Shown: piece after piece, positions 34,211 through 47,305 of the stretch
How the letters are laid out: the number at the start of each line of letters is the position of its first letter
How positions within the stretch are numbered: the stretch's first letter is position 1
Assembly: GCA_016801885.1 (NCBI GenBank)
Contig: CM028897.1
Location: forward strand, 15,996,501 to 16,060,500
Length of the DNA stretch: 64,000 nucleotides
Direction of reading: 5' to 3'
Origin: Toxotes chatareus
Lineage: Eukaryota > Chordata > Actinopteri > Toxotidae
Notes under the pieces: model-generated
What the model saw: the letters and a program-made list of their open reading frames with translations, nothing else
What the model was told of the DNA's origin: nothing
The model's database searches: none
Position numbers and translations under genes: made by a program

Positions 34211-37200
34211 ATGGAAGACAAGAAAAAGAAGAAAGAAGATAAAAAGAAAAGGGAAACCTCTCAGAAGGTAACCAGGCTGTATATTTTGCAGATAATAGGT
34301 GTGATATTTCTGCTTCCATGTCATCATCACTTATTTGTTTTTTGCTGGAGCTCATGCTTCTCAATATTAATTTACTATTTTTAGTATTTTTCTCAAGTAA
34401 CTTTAAGATTTAATGCGGAAGGTTTTGGAGATTGTTAAAATTTACTGAAAAAGTACAATGCTATTATTTCTCAGTCTCAGTGGCGAGATTAAAGCCTAGT
34501 AAGATAACACTTGTAGGTCTACATGGATTCATGTAGGTAGCGATCTGAAAACATTTTTTGTTGCTTCATCAGTTTGTCACCAGCAGATTGTCTTCTGCCC
34601 TCTGACTCAATTATTCTCTCTCTATTTCAGGTGCCAGAACAGAAAATCAAAGGTGTGTTTTGTTTGTGTTTGTCATCACCACACTCTTCAGTAATATGAA
34701 CTCTATGTCTTGTTGTTAAATAAGATTTAATTAGCAGTACCAAGTTCTTATTAAAGCTTTTATCTATTGTGATGACCAAAGGAATTATAGCATCAAGTTA
34801 TACTCACATTTCACTTTACAAATTTTCTCAAACTTTTCTCAAACTGTTAACTATAGAGTGGTTTAAGCTACCTTGTATAATATACCCATATTTTCTTTCT
34901 CTTTATACTGTACTCACCTACCAGTGATTCACACCCTTTATTATTTGTGTATTTCAGTGCCAGAATCAGCCAAGCCCTCCTGCTCCCAGCCGCTTGCCAC
35001 CCCAGGCTCAGTGTCCCCCAGCCCTGGCCCTGTTGCCCCCTCATCCCCCAGTTCTGGTGCAGCTGGGGTTTCTGCACAAGTTCCTCCTGGTGGCGGGAAC
35101 AATGCAAAGCAGCGGACTGCTGTGGCCAACGGACAGCCCTCCTCCTCCCCCTCCGGAAGCCAGACCTCCCAGCAGCAGCGATACATGTCCAGAGAGGTTC
35201 CACCGAGATTTCGCTGCCAGCAGGACCATAAAGTGTTACTGAAGAGGGGCCAGCCTCCGCTGTCCTCCATGCTGCTGGGAGGAGGAGGAGGAGGAGGGGA
35301 AGGGGGTACAGCAGGAGGCAGTGGCTGGGTAGTCACCCCACCTGTTTCCTCACAGGGAGCAGATAACCCCAATGCAAGCACAGCTGGAGGCGCAGGTGGG
35401 TCATTGTTGCAGAACAAAAAAGATTATATTTAATACGTAGTCTACAGAGTACCTGCCATGAGCAGTAGTCGTTCTCTGACTTAAAGGTTTTTTTTTTTTT
35501 TTTTTTAGAAAAGCAACACGCATTTTACGTTTTACCCAGCTGCCATGAAAAGGACTTTACAACAGCGCACAATCCATCAGTTGACATTATAATAAAAAAA
35601 GTCTCTAAAATTGCAGCTGTAAACATGTACATGACAGTACTGATGCATTCAGTGACCACCAGCTGGCACGTTGTGCAAGTCATTGTTTAGTAATGTCAAT
35701 GCTTAAATTGTCAATTAAATCACCGGTTTCAATTTTGTTCATATAGATTCCAACCTGGGTTCATCTTCCCCTTCACCTCCCAACTCTTCTTCATCCTCAT
35801 TATGTGTCGCTGCTCTGTCGTCTTCTTCTACTACTACTACTTCAACTTATGCAAATTCCACATGGGGGGCAGGCTCTGGCAGCCAGTCCTCTTCTCAGGG
35901 CTGCGGGAAGGCGATTGTGGACGGGACTGACCTGGAGGATTGGCCAAGCATCTTAGGCGGGGCCAAAGTGAGTTCTGATGGGGCTGGAGGAGGAGTGCAG
36001 GAGCAAGACTGCCCCAGTAACAACAACAGTAGTGCCTCATGGAGTGAGAGAAACATCCAGCAGAAGGGAGGAGCAGTAGGAGGAGGAGCAGGGAACTCGG
36101 ACAATCCTTCCCCACCTTGTTCTTCTCCTCTTTCCTCCTCTTCCTCACTTAATGAATGTGTTCAGTCAAGTGGTGGTGTATGGGGCTCTTCCACCTCCTC
36201 TCAGGTGGAGGCAGGGCTAGGATCAGCAGCATTTTACAATTCCAAAGTCTCCCATCTTCTTCCTGGGCCTCAGGAGAGCTCTGTGGATGGCAGCAGCAGT
36301 GTCCCTGGTGCCAATTTCAACCCCAACGTGAACCCCTCTGCCTGGCCTGCCCTTGTGCAAGCATCAACTTCGGCTAGTGACAGCCTTCCACTACACTCGT
36401 CCATTACTTCAGCTTCCTCGTTTTCTGCCAGCACCACCCTCATCACCACTCACTCTCTTTCATCTGTGAATCAAACCGGTCTTCATCAGCAGCACACTGA
36501 TACAGCTGTGGGGGACGGGAGTGGAGAACCACAGCAGCACTTAGGAAACCCAGGGCCAGAGCTGGGTTCGGGTGGGGGGGCACGAGGAGCAGGACCAAAT
36601 CAAGAAGTTGGTGATGAGAGGGACTGTGGGGTTGCTAGTGTTGAAGAAGAAGGGAGTGGTAATCTTTCTGGCTCTTCGTCTTCCTCCTTAGCTGCCTCTT
36701 CTTGGAGATCCATGCCTCCAGTTTCCTCTGACCTCAGTGCCGGTGCATCACAGGCAGATGGGTGGGGTGGAGGAGGGACTGGAGCTCAGGGGCAGGAAGG
36801 GAATGTCTGGGGCTTTGGTAACCAGGGTGAGAAAGCAGGGTGGGGCAGGGAAATGATGGTGGCTCAAATACCCCAGTGGTATCTCAGGGAGCGTGGGAAG
36901 GAGGCAGTTCAGAAGCAGAATGGGGCGGCACAGCAGGAGGTGTAAGTTCAAGTAACTTAGCAATAGGAAGTGGAAGAGGGGGAGATGGGAGCAGCAACAG
37001 CAGCAGTAGTGGAGGCAGTGTAGGTATTGGTGGCAGCGTTTTGCAGGACTCTGCCTCACCAAAGTTTGAAACTATGGCAAAAGCTTGGGACAATCAGAAA
37101 GGGATTGAAAGTGGGGATGGGGCAGTTGGGGAGTGGGGTGGAGGAGGGGGGCAGGGTGGAGGCACGGGAGGTGGAGGACCTTCATCCTCTAGTGGAGGAG

Positions 37201-40200
37201 GTTCCATAGCTGGTAGTGGTGGAGGAGGGAGTGGTGGCAGTCATAAGCAGGACCGACCCTCATCTGTGCGTCACCGCCCCCACCAGACCTCCAACGCTGA
37301 AGTGGCCTTACTTAGCATGCTCAATCGATCTGACCTGGACCCCAGGGTCCTGTCTAACATGGGTTGGGGGCAGACCCAGATTCGGCAGAATGTGGCATGG
37401 GACCTGGACACCACAGCAAACATAGGAAACAGAAATGAAAGAAGCACTTCATCTTCCTCTGCATTCTCATCAGCAACCATGAACACTACCACTAGTCGCG
37501 GTCCTGGATACTTGTCTAACACCAGTTCAGTAACTAATGATCCATCTTCTGGTAGTCATGCGACCAGCCTAAACTCTGGCCCTGCTACAGTGAAGGATGG
37601 CTGGGATGGTGGTGCTACACAGTCCGCCTGTGGTCCTCACATGCCTGGTAGTACTATAAGGAAGCCAGGAATGACGGAGGAAGATACGGAGGGCAATCCA
37701 GGGAAGGCAGCTGGAGGCTGGGGTGATCTCCCACCTGAAAACCAGAGCAAAGGATGGGGGACTGAAGAACAGCAATGGAGGGATCACAGAGAAGGAGGAG
37801 GGAACAGGAGAGACATTGGAGAACAGGGTAGTGGGTGGGCAGATGGCCCAGAGGATAAAGGGACGAGGGGATGGAAGGGGACTGGAAAAGGGGAGGCAGG
37901 CGGTTGGGGAGGAGACTGGGGACAGAGAGACTCTACACCTGGAGGTGGGTGGGGAGATGGGCGAAGCAGAGGTGGAAGCAACTCTGATGAGGGATCTTCC
38001 TGGGGTAATTTAGATGAAGGGGGATCTCAGCGAGGGGGATGGGGAGGGGGAGATGTGAGTGGAGGCAAATCCCACCAGGACTGGGGGAGTGCCAAGAAGC
38101 ACACAGCAGCAGCACAGATACCAAACAGCCAAGTGGCACCAATGAAAGCCCCAAATCAACAGCAGCACCAATCACAGGGCCAGCAGCCACCAGGAGGTCC
38201 CATGCAAGGAGGGTGGAACAGCCGGTCCAACATTGGAGGTGGAGGTCCACCATCCAAGAATCAGAACCAAAGTTCGGGCTGGACCTCCGGCCCGATCCCC
38301 CAAATCTCTGGAGGTGGGGGGGACACCCTGGAGCCCAGTGGCTGGGAAGAACCCTCCCCTCAGTCCATCAGTCGCAAAATGGAAATCGATGATGGCACTT
38401 CAGCTTGGGGGGACCCAACTCGCTACAACAGCAAGAATGTGAACTTGTGGGACAAGAACAGCGCTACGCCTAGCCAAAGCCACAGTCAGCAGGCTCCACC
38501 ACCATCCATGCAGCAACAACCACCGAGAAGGCAGCAGGGGATGCAGCACAACAGGGACACAACCCCTGGCAGTGCTGCAGTGGGTAAGCACAATTTGTAC
38601 TGTTGCAAATAAGTATGTATTTGGCAATCTGCACCCAAATTAAACTGAGCATCAGCATTTGAATTGTTCTTGAAATACTACTTATTCTTTATTCTGCCAT
38701 CACTTTATATGTAGTATTTAAGAGTTGTAGCAGTGACGCAGTTCTTTCCATGGATTCCATAGATCAGAAACATCTGTAGCAGAGCACAAAATATTTGCAA
38801 ATGTCAGCCTCATTGACCATACTGACTGTTGTTATCACACATTTAACTTGGTATTTTTCTTTGGCACATTTTAAATGGTAGTATTCGCTTTCATTAATTT
38901 CCAGGTCCAGGCATGTGGGGAGGAGGTGCACAGTCTGTGGATAACGGTACCGCTGCATGGGGCCAGGCATCAGATGCAGCAACGGGCTGGGGCGATCCAG
39001 ATGAAACTGGCAAAGCCTGTGGCTGGGGGAACCCTTCACCCAACCCTGGTAAACCTGGTAAGAACAGCGCCAAATGTGTGTCATTCAGAATATGACAGTA
39101 TCTGATTTTTGATCTGTTGTTTCTCACTCACTCACACAACATTCCAAGACATGAGGCTGAGACTCAAATCAATTATACATCTCCCAGTTTGAATGGGATT
39201 CAACATTTTTCAAACCACAAGTTCCAAACAGAGTTCGTCTAGAGAAATGGCTGCAGACATTATCATAACCATCTGCTTTGTTTTTGATGCAGGCACCAAG
39301 TCAATGGAAAGCTGGGGTGGGAAGGGAGAGGGCTCTGTTGCAGCCTCCCGTCACCCCAGCTGGGATGAGGAAGACGATGGTGGTGGTGGGGTCTGGAACA
39401 GCACTGGCTCCCAGGGGAGCAGCTCCTCCTTCAACTCTGGAGGCTGGGGTCAGACTCATGGAGGAAAGAGAGGCAACATCAAGGTGGGGAACAGGACACA
39501 CAAACAGGTTTATCTGGCCTCTCTTGGTTCACTGCATTAAGACAAAGCAGTTCTCGATGTGTTTTTTAACTTTCGTCAATACTCGCTATCATTTTTAATT
39601 TTTAATTTTCTGTTTTTGACTGAGAATAATGTTTAAATTTCTTTCCCCAAGAGTGGAGGTGGGGACAGCTGGATGAACCCAGTGTCGCGGCAGTTTTCAA
39701 ATATGGGTCTTCTGGTAAGACGTTAAGAATCAGCAGTCTCATGACCCATATTGATTACGTCACCATGATGGATGCATAATCAGTGAGTTACTGTCCTACA
39801 AATGAGTGAGAGGCCACTTAATGACTTTGTTGTTTCTCAGGGTGACGACCCAAGTGATGACAAAAAGATGGAGGGAGACAAGAGAGGAATAACTGACTAT
39901 AACGGAGAGATGAGAAGGGGAGGAAGAGGTGGAGGAGGTTACCGCATGCCTAGTTCCAAAGACATGGGTCCTGTTGATATGGGGCCATATGGTGAAAAGG
40001 TTAGAGTCTGTTAATTATGCTAGCAATAGTATGAACGCACTTTACAGACCTTCCATTTTTGAAGTTAACTTTCATCTTATTATCATTTTGATTTTTATAT
40101 CAACAACATCTGCTACATTGGTGTGAAATTCTAAGTCAAGCATGACTTGCACTGCTTTTGTTGTTTGGTTTTCCCATTGAACTTCAGATGGGTGGCCATG

Positions 40201-43200
40201 GAGTGTTTGTTGGCAGTGGCGGAGGGATGCCTCAGCCTCGAGGGATGCACCAACCTGGCATGCATCCGATGAACCCCTCCCAGGGGTTACGTGCTCAAGT
40301 GCCTCATCAGTTCCTGTCTGCTCAGGTGTGTTGTCTTCTGTCTCTGATGTTATTAGCCATGATGAATGTTGTATCTAGGAGAGATGGAGGGTCTCCTAGA
40401 GGGAGAGTCCTGCCAATGTCAACTGCCCATAAACAAAAATTTGGGTTGCTGATTTGATTTTCAGTGCCTAATTGAATATTGCCCACAATAATTCTGATAC
40501 TGCACATCACAAATAGTTGGCAGCAAAGTGATATGCAACAAACCAACAGTGATGTTAGTCTGGTTAGTCGTCCCGCATATTGTTTGTTGGGCTTGCTAAG
40601 CTGTTGAACAGAATTATTTATTGCTTTATCTCTTTGTGGTCTGGCAATAAATAACACAGCAGTGGCTTATGCGGCTTTTAAGCTAGAGAGTAGCTTTTAA
40701 GAATCCATTAACACAATGTTTAGACATTACAGAATAATGTACTTTATCCTATTTATTTCCTGTTTTCTTTGCATTAACAGTTTGTTTAATTGTTTTATTT
40801 TCCCAGCATTCTTCAGTTCTCTGTATGAAACATCATGTAAAATTGACAAACAGGAGATGACACCTTAGCTTTCTAATTCATCTGGCCTAAGACAGTAATG
40901 AGCCCCACACTTGTTGCATCTTGAAGTCTCTTGTCTTCCAGAGATGATATGTTGTTTGATGAACAACATTGCGGTCCTCAGACCTTTATGAGGCTAAGGG
41001 ATTGCCCCATCAGCAAGGAAAACAAATATCACAACATGAACTATTACAACAAAAATAGAAACCTATATATCAAGGAGCGAAATGTTTCTTAACAAGTATA
41101 ACAGCGTGTGGGATTATGGTTAGTTAATAGCTTTTGATCCTGTGCACCTGCCACCAAGACTTCATGGTGTCTAAAAACGTTTTGTTGTGTGTGGTAATTG
41201 TTAACTATGAATTTAGTTGTTCATAAATTTTGAATCAGTGGAGCTCAACAGATGGAGTGTGCCTTTTTCTCATATTACTTTATTAAGTGTCTGTATCAAC
41301 AGCCATATGTAAATAAAATCCTGTAATGTTCAGGTGCCGGGTCCTATGCTGAAGCAGATGCCGTCTCCTGGTGGCAGTGTGGGTGGAGTGGTTGGAGGAG
41401 TAGGAGGTGTTGGCAGCGTTGGAAGTGTCGGTGGTGTTAGTGGTGTTGGTGGAGGAGTGTTCCCTCCTCAGATTTCCCCACAGCAGCTAGCAGTGCTATA
41501 CCCCCACATGCAGCAGTTCCATCTGGTAGGTGCCTAAATCATCAGTTGTTGAACAATGAATTGATACATCACATTGAAATAAATATTTCATTGTAGACTG
41601 CCTCTGTGTAACTCCTTTTTGGGAATATTTTAAATGTCATGGTGTATTGTAGTAATCCCACTGTTACTACTCTACTCACAGTGTCTGTATGTTCACCTCC
41701 TTCTCTGACCATTTCTGCCCACCGCCCTACAGGCTTGTCAGTTCCTGCTACAACAGCAGCAACAGCAACAGCAGCTCCTGCAGAACCAGAGGAAGTTCCC
41801 TCAGCCTCAGCCTCTTAGGCAGCAGCCAGACCCACAGCAGGTGACCATGATCATATTCTTCACTCTGTACCTGAGCATGCAGTGTCACCAGGACCTCAGC
41901 CATTTCAACAATTATATTTCTCTACTGCAACAACACCTTCTTGATCACACTACAGACAATGCTAAACTGGCCTGTCTGTCATACGATTACCAGTACCATC
42001 TACTACTCCACTAGCGTGACTGCAGTGTATCCCTAAATCATGTTGACTAGAATCTGCAGCGTATTACTGTAAATATTGGTAAATACGGTGTTAATTTACC
42101 AGTATTTAGAGTAATATACTCTGTGACCATTCAATGTACTTTGCAGTCATTGTGATGAGTGCTTGGTTTTCATGAATCGTTTCCTCCTTAGCTGGCAAGG
42201 ATTATGGCTATTCTGCAGCAGCAGAGGCAGCATCAGCAGGGTGGAGTTGGAGGAGCTGCAGTAGGAGGAGGGAGCTCCAAACTGTCTCCCTCTCACCTGG
42301 GAGGAGGCCTGTCCAAACAGCCCATGGTAGAGCCCCTTCCACATCCTGGAATGGGGGGCCCCTTATCAGACCTTCATGCCAAAACACAAGGGATGTACTC
42401 TGGTGAGTCCAACAGGCAAAATGTTTGTGGGTTAGACTCATGCGGTCAGCTGTATATGTAGCTATAAAGACACTGGTACAATGTTAGTTTACTTTAAGTA
42501 GTGTTTCTTGGGCTGTCAAAGTAGCCTTGTAGAATCCTATCTCAGGGTAAACTACAAACTACAAAACTACAAAGACTCAAGCACCTTTTGTATATAGTAT
42601 ATAATATTTATAATCTGAGTACTTTTTGCCTTTGTTTTTTTCTTCATTGTGTTTTGGATTGTATATTGTTATTTTTATATTTTCTTTTACTGTCGTTTCT
42701 ACCTTTTTCTATATGCTGTAACTACTAAATTTCCCCGTTGTGGGATGAATAAAGTCTATCTATCTATCTATCTAAACAGCAACACTTGGGTTAGGATCAA
42801 GTGTGTCCTAAGGTAGCAGCATGCAGCTATGCCTGCCTGCAATTAGAGTCTCAATATCCAGTCTTTAGTCTGTTGGTTTGTCTAGGTGAGCCAATAACAG
42901 CCAACCTGTTATAGCTGTCTAATGTGTGTCCTCTTAGGGCTTGCCCCTGGTGGTAACCTGTCAGGACTGGAGCTCGGTCCCATGATGGGAGGGATGAAGG
43001 ACACAGGGGGTCAGCAGTCCCGCTTCAAATGGATGATGGAGGGACACTCCCCAGCTCCCTCACCTCCTGAGACAACCCTTCACAAGAATGGTAGGTTAAC
43101 AGATGGTTCATAACAGGATATTTGCAAAGGCAAAATTCACAGTTTGGGAAAGCTCACCTCCCAGGCTGCTGTCAATCTGGTGTTAACTGTGCTGGTAATC

Positions 43201-46200
43201 ACCTTCATTCACAATGTATCTGAATGAACCACTGTCAGTTGAAGTGATCTGAAACATATTAATGTCAATCCGCTTGATCTTATTTCTCTCTTGTGTGCCA
43301 TTCCGAAGGCCCTTTACCCAGTGCTATAAAGGTGAGAGGAGGATCCCCTTACTCCCAGTATGAAATGCTGGGCGGTGATGGCTTAGGGTTACCCCCACAG
43401 GGCTCTGCAGACAACTGGCACCGAACTCCTGGTAGTAAAATGGGAAACAAACCTGCCACATCCAGCTGGCCTCCAGGTGAGAATGTCCTTCTCAGTATGA
43501 TGAGTCAGGATCAGAGAATAAGTAGACAATATAAAATGTTCATTTCAACTCGGGCTCAAATGTGCAGGGTGCCCCATGTGTATTAGACAAGTGCCATTTT
43601 AGTGCCTAATCCACAAAACAGTAAAACAAACTAATTAGTCATTTGTAATATGATGGCCAATATGAACATGTTAGGTTAACAGATCAGATCAGAGGAGGCT
43701 TAATCAAATGGTGTCTCAATGAACAAATAAACAACAAATAAAAGCAGGCACAACCACAGGATTTTAGTTATGTCCTTATGGTGTTTGATTTGAAAAATAG
43801 CAATAGCATGATGGCGAATCATTTCAGTCAATAAGTTTTCTGTTGTCTGCTGACAGAGTTCCAGCCTGGTGTGCCCTGGAAGGGAATCCAGAGTAGTGGG
43901 GACCCCGAGTCTGACCCCTACATGACCCCTGGTAGTGTTCTTGGCTCCCCAGGACCCCCAAGCCTCAATGACTCTGACCACCAGTTACTGCGAGACAACA
44001 TAGGTATTTGACTAAATGTGTGATGACCATAGGTATTGTTTTTGGCATTGGCACTTTAAAGTAACATAATATGTGTATTTACACATATCATGATTTGAGA
44101 CAAAGTTCCAACTCTGTGTCAAATAAAAGCAAAGAATGGATTACAGGGGCTTAGTATTGTAATCAGTCACTTTTGACCAGCAAGAGAACGAAGCTGAATG
44201 ATCGAATGAAAGCAATGAAAGCTCTTTCCTGTGAGGATTAGGGCTGAGCAATAAATCTGTTCACTACTAACTCTTACCACTGTAAAACAGTGGAAATTTT
44301 ATAAGTGGAATAATGATACACAGTTCTGTTGTCTGAATTATAACTACCAAAGTTTTCAGTTGGACGTTTCCCAGAAAGCTTTGAAAGTTTAACTGAAAAT
44401 TACATTTCCAGTCTTATTACCACCATGTGTGATGACTTTATTAAAATTCCACTGGACATAAGCCTGAACTTGGTTAATAACGATTCCAAAGGTTTGCATA
44501 TTGTTGCCCTTTTGCTGGGTCGAGAATAAATGTATTTGTCTCACTCATTATTTATTTATTTATTTAAATTTTTTTTTTAGTCATGTGACCTAAGTTTTGG
44601 AAATACTTGAAAACATGCTCTAGTGCCATTTATTTACACGTAATCATAGGTGAAAGGTTTGACACTGTTCCTCACAAACTGAGTCGGCAGTGCAACTGTA
44701 CTTTGGTTGCCTTGCCTTGTTTATCACAGGATGTGTTAATAACCTTGTAATGTTTTGTAGGGCCAAACCCCTCCCTCAACACCTCGCTGCCTTCACCTGG
44801 TGCCTGGCCCTACAGTGCCTCAGACAGCCCCCTCAGCAATGCACACAGCACAGGTACATGTTTTGATTTGTTCTTTATTTTCTTTTGCATTTTGACTTTT
44901 GAATCTCCTTCATCTTATTAGCTGAGTTGTTATTAGCTTTTAATTTTCTTTGTTTCCATTACTATACAGTGCATTGTGTTTGCGTTGCATTTTATTGGTG
45001 TAAAAGTTGTGCCTTTTCTGCAAAGATGCCTAAAGAGTTACCAGTACTGTGTTCTCTTCCCTCCCATTTCTGTGATCTGTTTGTCAAAACTCATTTTCCC
45101 CCTCTTTCTCCCTCCCTGTCCATTTCCTCTTCAGGAAAGTACTCAGAGTACAAGCCCAGCTGGCCCCCAGAGCCCATCGGACAAAACAAGTTGTGGAAGA
45201 CCAATCGCAACAGCTCGCAGCTGCCACGCCCCCCTCCTGGCTTAACTAATCAAAAGCAGGCCTCACCCTCCCCATGGGGTAGCGGAGGCCCACGGTTGGC
45301 CCGGAGCTGGGGAGGGGGTGGGATTAATCAAGAGTCAAGATTTGGGCCAGGTACTGTTTATGGAGAGAAGATTTCATTATTTCATAACCATTTGTCAACT
45401 TAGGACTAAAGCATAATACTGTATAGAGAAAGATCAGGCTGACAGTGACATGAAACCTAGTATAAACATTGTCTTTGTGTAAATAAAGTCATCCTCAGTG
45501 TAATCTCTGCGTTTGTCATCAACTGTGACATCCTTGCTAATAGTTTCATCCCTTGTCTTGTTTTCTGTTTGTCTCGCTCTGTCTCTTTCTTCTTTACAGG
45601 CTCAGCTTGGAGTGATGGTGTGGCCTCCAGAGGCAGCTGCTGGTTGCTGTTGAGCAACCTGACCCCTCAGGTAAGGAGTGAGAAGAAGAGGGAGGGTAAA
45701 CTATTACCTACTGTAACAGTTTTCTGGGGTTTTGTAGCAACAGTGAATTTAAAATATCAACAGTGTCACCACGAGTAAACCTGCTGTCTGTAAACTGAAA
45801 ATGGTACGAAAGGGTGAGGAAAAGATGTAACAGGAATGTGCTGTGCAATCAGCTTAGAATTAAAATGTTCTTAAGTTCTGCTGTGATGAAAGGTTTTATC
45901 ACGGCTGTGAAGTAAAACAGCGTCCCAGTCAGACTGGCCAGGGTTTGAATTCAAAAAGCATTACACCTCTGTGCTAATTCATCTGTATTCCCCTTCAGTC
46001 TGTCTTATGCAAATTAGACAGAATGATGCGTGACCCATCTGTAATTGGATTGTGAAGTTGGGTGAGCCATTTAATCAATTAGCGTCTGCACAAATGACAC
46101 TGGCATGACACTGCTCTAGGAAGAGCATAGAAATTAAAATGCTTAATTATAAGATTAGACAAATTTTTTGTTTTAGTCATAGATTTAGTTTTAATCCGTT

Positions 46201-47305
46201 TGGCCTTATGCATTTCTCTTATGCACAGGCCTGCACAGCTTGGGTATGTGTTACTGTAACTGTGACAGAATTACAGACTGTTAACGCCACCGTGTACAGT
46301 CTCACCACATTATTTATTAATCCATGATTCTTCATACATATAACTGTTGTTGTATAACCTCCTACGTTCCCTGGCCTTTCTCTGTCCCTATAATTGACGA
46401 CTCAATATTGCGGACAATTGCTCTAGCATTGTCACATCACACACACACACACACTAAATCTTTTACACTTAACCTTTATTCCTGTTTCCCTGTAGATCGA
46501 TGGCTCCACACTGAGGACTATCTGCATGCAGCATGGCCCCCTGCTGACTTTCCACCTTGGCCTGACCCAGGGCAGCGCTCTGATTCGCTACAGCAGCCGG
46601 CAGGAAGCAGCCAAGGCCCAGGGTGCACTGCACATGTAGGTTAACCTCTAACCTCACTAATACGCATATACTTAACATTGAACATGCTCCTGTTGATCTA
46701 AAGAGCCTTGACGTTTAACTCTCTCTCTCAGGTGTGTTCTGGGCAACACCACAATCCTGGCGGAGTTTGTGAGTGAGGAAGAAGTCGCTCGCTATTTTGC
46801 ACATTCCCAGGCCGGAGGGGCAGAGGGGTCCAGCTCAGGAGGGGCCGCGGCCGGTGGGACGCAGGGCTCATCTGGATCAGGCACTGCTGTGGCCAGCAGT
46901 GGAGGTAGCTCTCCAGGGAGTGAACGGGCAGCAGTGGGCACAACTTCAGGTGGAAATGGAAATAGTGGAGGAGGAGTGGAAAGTGGAGCAGCGGTTCTAG
47001 GTAGCGTGAGGTCCTCCAGCTCTGGCTGGCAAAGTCTCGATGGTACAGGCAGTTCTTCAGACACCTCTTCAGCCCAAGGACCAGGGCTGGGGATATTTTC
47101 CCAGTGGAGCACCAATGGGTCAGGGGAGGGAGGAGGTGTTGGTGGAGTAGAGGCTGGGAGGTCTGGGCTCTGGGGGGGCATGACTGCTGGATACCCCAGC
47201 AGCAGCCTGTGGGGGGCACCCCAAATGGAGGAAAGACACCAAATGGACAGCCCTGCCGCATTGTTGCCTGGCGACCTGCTGGGAGGAGGAGCTGATTCCA
47301 TCTGA
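34211..47305 (+). CDS. tnrc6b: trinucleotide repeat-containing adaptor 6B (GW182 family), 20 coding exons, one frameshift
   Basis: CDS exons: 34211-34267, 34631-34652, 34958-35395, 35747-38583, 38905-39057, 39293-39483, 39652-39714, 39841-39999, 40188-40325, 41334-41525, 41733-41840, 42192-42402, 42938-43090, 43309-43476, 43857-44003, 44761-44853, 45135-45350, 45600-45670, 46496-46635, 46732-47305. GW182 proteins bind Argonaute through GW repeats and recruit PABP, PAN2-PAN3 and CCR4-NOT in P-bodies to silence microRNA targets. Visible features, in order: N-terminal [25 protein letters not shown]; many GW/WG motifs; a UBA-like segment at about residues 690-728 ([19 protein letters not shown]); [16 protein letters not shown]; a Gln-rich stretch; a PAM2-like segment (about 1680-1711, [17 protein letters not shown]); an RRM (from about 1795, [19 protein letters not shown]); and the silencing tail ending [11 protein letters not shown], diagnostic of TNRC6B. 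The sum is 6131 nt. One base is missing in exon 4 near 36844; with it the frame closes at about 2043 residues. Confidence 0.92.
35747..38583 (+). other. tnrc6b: tnrc6b large GW-repeat exon with 1-nt deletion
   Basis: This single exon encodes most of the Argonaute-binding region. The frame entering at 35747 (phase 1) runs to a stop at 36943-36945. A second frame, offset by one, continues from about 36846 to the donor at 38584 and carries all downstream homology. The exon is 2837 nt, while phase 1 on both sides requires a multiple of three, so exactly one base (or 3n+1) is missing. Alignment by family pattern (KWGEGN in human, GWGQGN here) puts the loss in the GGGG run at 36842-36845. Confidence 0.85.
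37113..37138 (+). other. G-quadruplex motif in tnrc6b coding sequence
   Basis: Four GGGG tracts (37113-37116, 37119-37122, 37128-37131, 37135-37138) are separated by loops of 2, 5 and 3 nt. It lies in the Gly-rich part of exon 4. Confidence 0.8.
40326..41333 (+). other. tnrc6b intron, nothing recognised
   Basis: 1-kb AT-rich intron without recognisable coding exon or element. Confidence 0.6.
42620..42774 (+). mobile_element. 3' end of a truncated LINE in tnrc6b intron
   Basis: The sequence 'aaatttccccgttgtgggatgaataaag' followed by (TCTA)n at 42755-42774 is the typical 3' tail of teleost non-LTR retrotransposons, which end in a short tandem repeat after this motif. Only the last part of the 3'UTR is present. 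The subfamily (L2- or Rex-like) is not certain. Confidence 0.55.
44238..44262. repeat. possible MITE end
   Basis: 'tagggctgagcaataaat' resembles one end of the GGGCTGGGCAATA-type teleost MITEs. No matching opposite end was found nearby, so it is at best a fragment. Confidence 0.25.

Noticed and set aside
34941..35417. Long minus-strand frame opposite tnrc6b exon 3, and similar frames opposite exons 4 and 20
   Set aside because: They are antisense shadows of Gly/Ser/Pro-rich coding sequence with biased codons.
36827..36876. A 50-nt GT-AG intron that would repair the tnrc6b frame
   Set aside because: Phases would fit (phase 1 to phase 1), but 50 nt is below the usual vertebrate minimum, there is no pyrimidine tract or branch point, and the skipped bases contain the conserved-looking GWGQGN segment. 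A one-base loss in the G run explains the data better.
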